Shown here one piece after another: positions 5,122-8,249 of a stretch of 8,249 nucleotides of DNA. Where the stretch lies: positions 1 to 8,249 of the forward strand of contig JACEST010000085.1 of assembly GCA_013911715.1 (NCBI GenBank), read 5' to 3'. Below the pieces are notes generated by a model. The model was not told the DNA's origin. It made no database searches and saw nothing but the letters and a program-made list of their open reading frames with translations. This DNA is from Sphingopyxis sp. (lineage in GTDB: Bacteria; Pseudomonadota; Alphaproteobacteria; Sphingomonadales; Sphingomonadaceae). Position 1 is the first letter of the stretch. The number at the start of each line of letters is the position of its first letter. Made by a program: the position numbers and the translations under genes.

Positions 5122-6942
5122 ATGACTGAGCTTTCGCGGATCCGCAACTTTTCCATCATTGCCCATATCGACCATGGCAAATCGACCCTCGCCGACCGGC
5201 TGATTCAGCACACCGGCGGACTGACCGCGCGCGAGATGTCAGCACAAGTGCTTGATAATATGGACATTGAGAAAGAGCGCGGGATTACCATCAAGGCACA
5301 GACAGTGCGGCTGGAATATCCCGCGAGCGACGGCCAAACCTATATCCTGAACCTGATGGATACGCCGGGGCATGTCGATTTCGCCTATGAAGTGTCGCGC
5401 AGCCTTGCCGCGTGCGAGGGCGCGCTGCTGGTGGTCGATGCGGCGCAGGGGGTCGAAGCGCAGACGCTGGCCAATGTGTACCAGTCGATCGAGCACGACC
5501 ATGAAATTGTGCCGGTGATCAACAAGATCGACCTGCCCGCCGCCGATGTCGAAAAGGTCAAGGCGGAGATTGAAGATATCATCGGCCTGCCCGCCGACGA
5601 CGCCGTGCTGGCGAGCGCCAAGACCGGGATCGGCATTGCCGAGACGCTGGAGGCCATCGTCAGGAAAATCCCGGCCCCCAAGGGTGACCCCAATGCGCCG
5701 CTGACCGCGATGCTGGTCGACAGCTGGTACGACCCCTATTTGGGCGTCGTCATTCTGGTGCGCGTTATCGATGGCACGCTGAAAAAAGGCCAGCAGATCA
5801 AGTTCATGCAAGCGGGCACCACCCACCTGATCGACCGCGTCGGATTTTTCCGGCCCAAGATCGAGCATGTCGACGCGCTGACCCCCGGCGAGATCGGTTT
5901 CATCACCGCGCAGATCAAGGATGTGGCGCAAGCGCGCGTCGGCGACACGGTGACCGACGCCAAAAGGCCCGCCGCTGCCCCGCTGGCGGGGTTTAAGGAA
6001 GTCCAGCCGGTGGTGTTCTGCGGCCTGTTCCCGACCGACGCCAATGATTTTGAGAAATTGCGCGAGAGCATCAGCAAACTGCGCCTCAACGATGCGAGCT
6101 TCAGCTTCGAGATGGAAACCAGCGCTGCGCTGGGCTTTGGCTTTCGCTGCGGTTTCCTCGGCCTGCTCCACCTCGAGATTATTCAGGAGCGGCTTAGCCG
6201 CGAATATGACCTCGACCTGATCACCACCGCGCCGTCGGTGGTGTATAAACTCGCGCTGACCCGCTCAAAAGAGGGCGGCCCGACCGAGTTGGAGTTGCAC
6301 AACCCCGCCGACATGCCCGACCCCAACCGGATCGAGGAGATTGCGGAACCGTGGATCCACGCGACTATCTATGTCCCCGACGAATATCTGGGGAGCATCC
6401 TGAAACTGTGCCAGGACCGGCGCGGCATCCAGACCGGCCTTACTTACGTGGGCGGCCGCGCGCAGGTGCAATATGAGCTGCCGCTCAACGAAGTGGTGTT
6501 CGATTTCTATGACCGGCTGAAAAGCATTTCGCGGGGTTACGCGAGCTTCGACTATCACCAGATCGGCCACCGCGCCGGCGACCTCGTCAAGATGAGCATC
6601 CTCGTCAACAACGAGCCCGTCGATGCGCTGTCGATGATTGTCCACCGCGGTACCGCCGAGGCGCGCGGGCGCGGCATGTGCGAGCGGCTGAAAGACCTGA
6701 TTCCGCGCCACATGTTCAAAATCCCCATCCAGGCGGCGCTGGGCGGCAAGGTGATCGCGCGCGAAACCATCGCCGCGCTGCGCAAGGACGTGACCGCCAA
6801 ATGCTATGGCGGCGACGCGACGCGCAAACGCAAGCTCTTAGAAAAGCAGAAAGAAGGCAAAAAGCGGATGCGCGAATATGGCAATGTCAACATCCCGCAG
6901 GAAGCGTTCATCGCGGCTTTGCGGATGGGGGATGAGGCTTAG
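5122..6942 (+). CDS. lepA: Elongation factor 4 (LepA), ribosome-associated GTPase
   Basis: 606 aa, the usual LepA length. The start is set by the conserved opening MTELSRIRNFSIIAHIDHGK; the upstream in-frame ATG at 5053 adds an atypical Arg/Ala-rich tail. GTPase motifs are intact: G1 AHIDHGKST (14-22), switch I RGITIKAQT (53-61), G3 DTPGH (80-84), G4 NKID (134-137) and G5 SAK (165-167). EF-G-like domains follow, and the LepA-specific C-terminal domain is complete (YGGDATRKRKLLEKQKEGKK, then REYGNVNIPQEAF). LepA binds the ribosome, has been proposed to back-translocate stalled complexes, and also affects initiation and 30S assembly. It is the only core housekeeping gene here, so it anchors the window as chromosomal. 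It is not followed by lepB; the next gene is convergent, 16 nt away. Confidence 0.99.
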   Translation: MTELSRIRNFSIIAHIDHGKSTLADRLIQHTGGLTAREMSAQVLDNMDIEKERGITIKAQTVRLEYPASDGQTYILNLMDTPGHVDFAYEVSRSLAACEGALLVVDAAQGVEAQTLANVYQSIEHDHEIVPVINKIDLPAADVEKVKAEIEDIIGLPADDAVLASAKTGIGIAETLEAIVRKIPAPKGDPNAPLTAMLVDSWYDPYLGVVILVRVIDGTLKKGQQIKFMQAGTTHLIDRVGFFRPKIEHVDALTPGEIGFITAQIKDVAQARVGDTVTDAKRPAAAPLAGFKEVQPVVFCGLFPTDANDFEKLRESISKLRLNDASFSFEMETSAALGFGFRCGFLGLLHLEIIQERLSREYDLDLITTAPSVVYKLALTRSKEGGPTELELHNPADMPDPNRIEEIAEPWIHATIYVPDEYLGSILKLCQDRRGIQTGLTYVGGRAQVQYELPLNEVVFDFYDRLKSISRGYASFDYHQIGHRAGDLVKMSILVNNEPVDALSMIVHRGTAEARGRGMCERLKDLIPRHMFKIPIQAALGGKVIARETIAALRKDVTAKCYGGDATRKRKLLEKQKEGKKRMREYGNVNIPQEAFIAALRMGDEA

Positions 6943-6958
6943 GGTCAGGCTCGAGACC

Positions 6959-7336
6959 TTACCATTCAACGAGTTGCAAACCCGGCAGGTCCCTGAAATC
7001 CCGGCCATTAAGGGTGACGAGCGTGGCATCATTGGCAATTGCACAGGCCGCAATCATGCGGTCGATGGTGTTGCTGCGCGACCAGCCGAGCTGCGCGGCA
7101 AGTTGACCGAAAATAGCGGCGCATTGGTCGTCGAACGGCACAACCAGAATGCTTTTCAGCATCGTGTCGAGCAGCGCGCGCCGGTGGGCGGTCAGCGCCA
7201 GATCGCGATATACGCCATTTTCCAGTTCGACGCGCGTCACAGCCGAGATCATCAAATCACCGCCCAAGGCGGCAACGCGGCCCAGGATTTCCGCGTCACT
7301 TTCGCGCAGCGGAATAGCAACGCTGGTGTCGAGCAT
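6959..7336 (-). CDS. vapC: VapC-family PIN-domain ribonuclease toxin
   Basis: 125 aa from ATG 7336; a TTG at 7345 would add three residues (MLH) and has slightly better ribosome-site spacing to an upstream AGG, so the start is uncertain. The PIN-domain acidic residues are in place: D3 (MLDTSVA), E37 (VTRVELENG), D92 (NTIDRMIAACAI) and D113 (NGRDF), which together hold Mg2+ for RNA cleavage. VapC toxins are cytoplasmic endoribonucleases, usually of tRNA or rRNA, held inactive by VapB. It lies 18 nt downstream of vapB in one operon. The active site looks intact, so the toxin should be functional. Convergent with lepA; no clear terminator separates them. Confidence 0.94.
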   Translation of the reverse strand: MLDTSVAIPLRESDAEILGRVAALGGDLMISAVTRVELENGVYRDLALTAHRRALLDTMLKSILVVPFDDQCAAIFGQLAAQLGWSRSNTIDRMIAACAIANDATLVTLNGRDFRDLPGLQLVEW

Positions 7337-7354
7337 GTGCAGCAATGATCGGGC

Positions 7355-7600
7355 CTATAGCCCGGGGCGGTCTGGAAAAATGATCGGATCGCGCGGCTGC
7401 ACGTTTTTTTCAGGCGGGCCAAGGCGGCGCAGTGCCTCTACCATATCGGCAACGCTAAGTTTGGGCTTTGGATATAGCGTGGTTACATCGCCGCGACGGA
7501 CAATCACCATTTCGGTGCCGGGACCATAAGCAATCCCCTTTGGCAAGCGGATGGCTTCGCTATTCCCGCTGATAAAAGTTTTAGCAGTTGCAGTGGTCAT
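7355..7600 (-). CDS. vapB: VapB-family antitoxin (AbrB/SpoVT swapped-hairpin)
   Basis: 81 aa. Residues 8-45 (KTFISGNSEAIRLPKGI, then GTEMVIVRRGD) form an AbrB/MazE-type DNA-binding domain. The C-terminal half, with ADMVEALRRLG and a Pro-rich tail, is the expected toxin-wrapping segment. First gene of the vapBC operon, it neutralises VapC and should repress its own promoter through the palindrome just upstream. There is no ribosome site before ATG 7600; the candidate -10 sits so close that the transcript may be leaderless. Confidence 0.94.
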   Translation of the reverse strand: MTTATAKTFISGNSEAIRLPKGIAYGPGTEMVIVRRGDVTTLYPKPKLSVADMVEALRRLGPPEKNVQPRDPIIFPDRPGL

Positions 7601-7606
7601 ACCATG

Positions 7607-7635
7607 TGTATACCGGATATACGGTAGCGGTGCAA
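7607..7635 (-). promoter_or_regulatory. vapBC operator and candidate leaderless promoter
   Basis: GTATA-CCGGA-TATAC (7608-7622) is a perfect 5-bp dyad of the TATAC type seen at VapB sites. On the minus strand it contains TATACA (7607-7612) as -10, with TTGCAC (7630-7635) 17 nt upstream as -35. Transcription would then begin at or next to the A of the vapB ATG. VapB bound here would cover the -10 directly. Confidence 0.6.
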
Positions 7636-7667
7636 CCGCCGCTTTGTGCTGCGCGGAGATTGATCAG

Positions 7668-7850
7668 ATGGGCAAAGAGGTCTTTGAACGTCACAAGCAA
7701 CCATGGACAGCGCAGGAAATCGACAAGCTGCACGCGCTCGCCAAAAAGGGCATGGGGCTGCAGCAAATCGCCAAGGCGCTGACACGGAGTGAAGAGTCAG
7801 TGAAAGCGCGCGCGAAGGCGGATGGGGTGGGGATTGCGAAGTTGCGGTAG
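7668..7850 (+). CDS. Small Myb/SANT-like or HTH DNA-binding protein
   Basis: 60 aa from ATG 7668, preceded by GGAGAT at about 9 nt; longer upstream frames run into the vapB promoter and are unlikely. The pattern PWTAQEIDKLHALAKKGMG, then LQQIAKALTRSEESVKARAK, follows the Myb/SANT or GcrA-like plan: an early Trp, a basic turn, 'IA..L.RS..SV..RA'. This points to DNA binding by a three-helix domain filling nearly the whole protein. It is divergent from vapBC with 67 nt between starts, so VapB binding could affect both. Proteins of this kind are common in alphaproteobacteria and their targets are mostly unknown. Not recognised to gene level. Confidence 0.8.
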   Translation: MGKEVFERHKQPWTAQEIDKLHALAKKGMGLQQIAKALTRSEESVKARAKADGVGIAKLR

Positions 7851-7930
7851 GCGCGCTGCTGCTTTGTTGGGGGGAGCGGACTGTCGGCTTTTAAGGTGCG
7901 CGAAGCGAAGGCGGACACAAGCTCCAACCT

Positions 7931-8014
7931 CGTCACCCCGGGCTTGACCCGGGGTCCCGCTGCCTTTGCGGCGATGCAGAAGAAGCGGGGTCCCGGATCA
8001 AGTCCGGGACGACG
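7931..8014. repeat. Inverted pair of REP-like palindromes
   Basis: Unit one (7931-7961) starts CGTCACCCCGGGCTTGACCC and ends GGGGTCCCGCT. Unit two (7984-8014) is a diverged reverse complement, starting AGCGGGGTCCCGGATCAAGT and ending CCGGGACGACG. Each is itself a hairpin, and the two can pair into a larger one with a loop of about 22 nt. Such elements are frequent between genes in sphingomonads and Caulobacter; here it may end transcripts from 7668-7850. Confidence 0.75.
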
Positions 8015-8249
8015 GCAAGTTCAGAGGTGTGCGCTCGGGCCATGGAACGACGCAAAACTTGTCGCAAAGAAACATCTAACCCGACGCGCTGCGCCGTTGC
8101 CGGGCGCATCCGCCAGTGGCGCACAGTCCGGCGCGCCGAGAGGGGGGAAGGATTGCCTGAGTCATGCATCGGCCTATCACCAGAAAGGCTTATGATGACC
8201 TATTTGGTTATTTGTAGGACAGGCGGATAATCACGGTTAGTCCCGCCAC
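8015..8249. other. Terminal stretch without a convincing gene
   Basis: With 7851-7930 and the palindromes, this makes about 400 bases without a supported gene. Open frames here run through the palindrome or have Arg/Ser-rich translations and no ribosome site. The last 60 bases are AT-richer (TTATGATGACCTATTTGGTT) and may be the promoter side of a gene beyond the window. No tRNA fold was found by eye. Confidence 0.4.

Noticed and set aside
5239..6171. 310-codon minus-strand open frame opposite lepA
   Set aside because: Lies wholly within lepA, which is certain from its GTPase motifs; the translation is low-information.
7551..7667. N-terminal extension of the Myb-like protein back to 7551
   Set aside because: It would cover the vapB start and operator; ATG 7668 has the ribosome site and the domain begins right after it.
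7933..8169. 78-codon minus-strand frame ending in VVPDLIRDP
   Set aside because: That stretch is the translation of the REP-like palindrome, a common spurious protein; the remainder has no coding character.
8015..8249. tRNA or attachment site at the window end
   Set aside because: No TTCRANYC loop and paired acceptor stem found on either strand, and no duplicate of the end elsewhere in the window.

Overview
The window looks like an alphaproteobacterial chromosome segment, most likely a sphingomonad such as Sphingopyxis or Sphingomonas. The grounds are high GC (one 60-base line inside the HEAT gene counts 43 G/C), a LepA/EF4 of alphaproteobacterial type, and an intergenic palindrome with CCCGG-ATCAAGT-CCGGG cores of the kind seen in that group. 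The genus is inference.

Left third (11-2424): a lower-GC block (one line inside the peptidase gene counts 31 G/C of 60) bounded by about 75-bp inverted repeats. Each repeat has an outer GGGGACAC-type hairpin and an inner TTAAGTAAAGTGTCACCGTAA tract, and degenerate CACCGTAA repeats extend inward from both. Inside is a minus-strand pair, an XRE repressor and an ImmA/IrrE-type HExxH metallopeptidase with a 4-nt overlap. Divergent from it across a nested inverted-repeat operator is a plus-strand frame that ends in what I read as a ubiquitin-E2-like domain followed by a SEC-C-type cysteine cluster. This frame overlaps a better-coding out-of-phase 47-aa ORF and is followed by a 16-aa ORF with a near-ideal Shine-Dalgarno. 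The whole resembles the eroded remnant of a larger operon, possibly a bacterial ubiquitin-like conjugation or defence system, carried by a transposase-less cassette. No transposase is visible.

Middle (2760-4838): a compact three-gene unit. It has a 46-aa peptide with a Gly/Ser-rich centre and strongly hydrophobic C-terminus, then a strong hairpin, then two apparently paralogous proteins of about 300 aa (helical N-terminus, cupin-like centre, HEAT-like C-terminus). The second keeps an HxH plus H(x3)H set; the first has lost most of it. The layout of tiny hydrophobic ORF, attenuator-like hairpin and two putative maturation enzymes suggests an undescribed RiPP-like or small-membrane-peptide system, but no function is assigned with confidence.

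Right third: lepA (5122-6942) follows a leader with a hairpin and a small, possibly frameshifted, divergent membrane ORF. Convergent to lepA is a VapBC toxin-antitoxin operon. Its palindromic operator overlaps a candidate promoter that would make vapB leaderless, and a small Myb/SANT-like DNA-binding protein lies divergent to it. The window ends in about 400 bases without a convincing gene, containing an inverted pair of REP-like palindromes.
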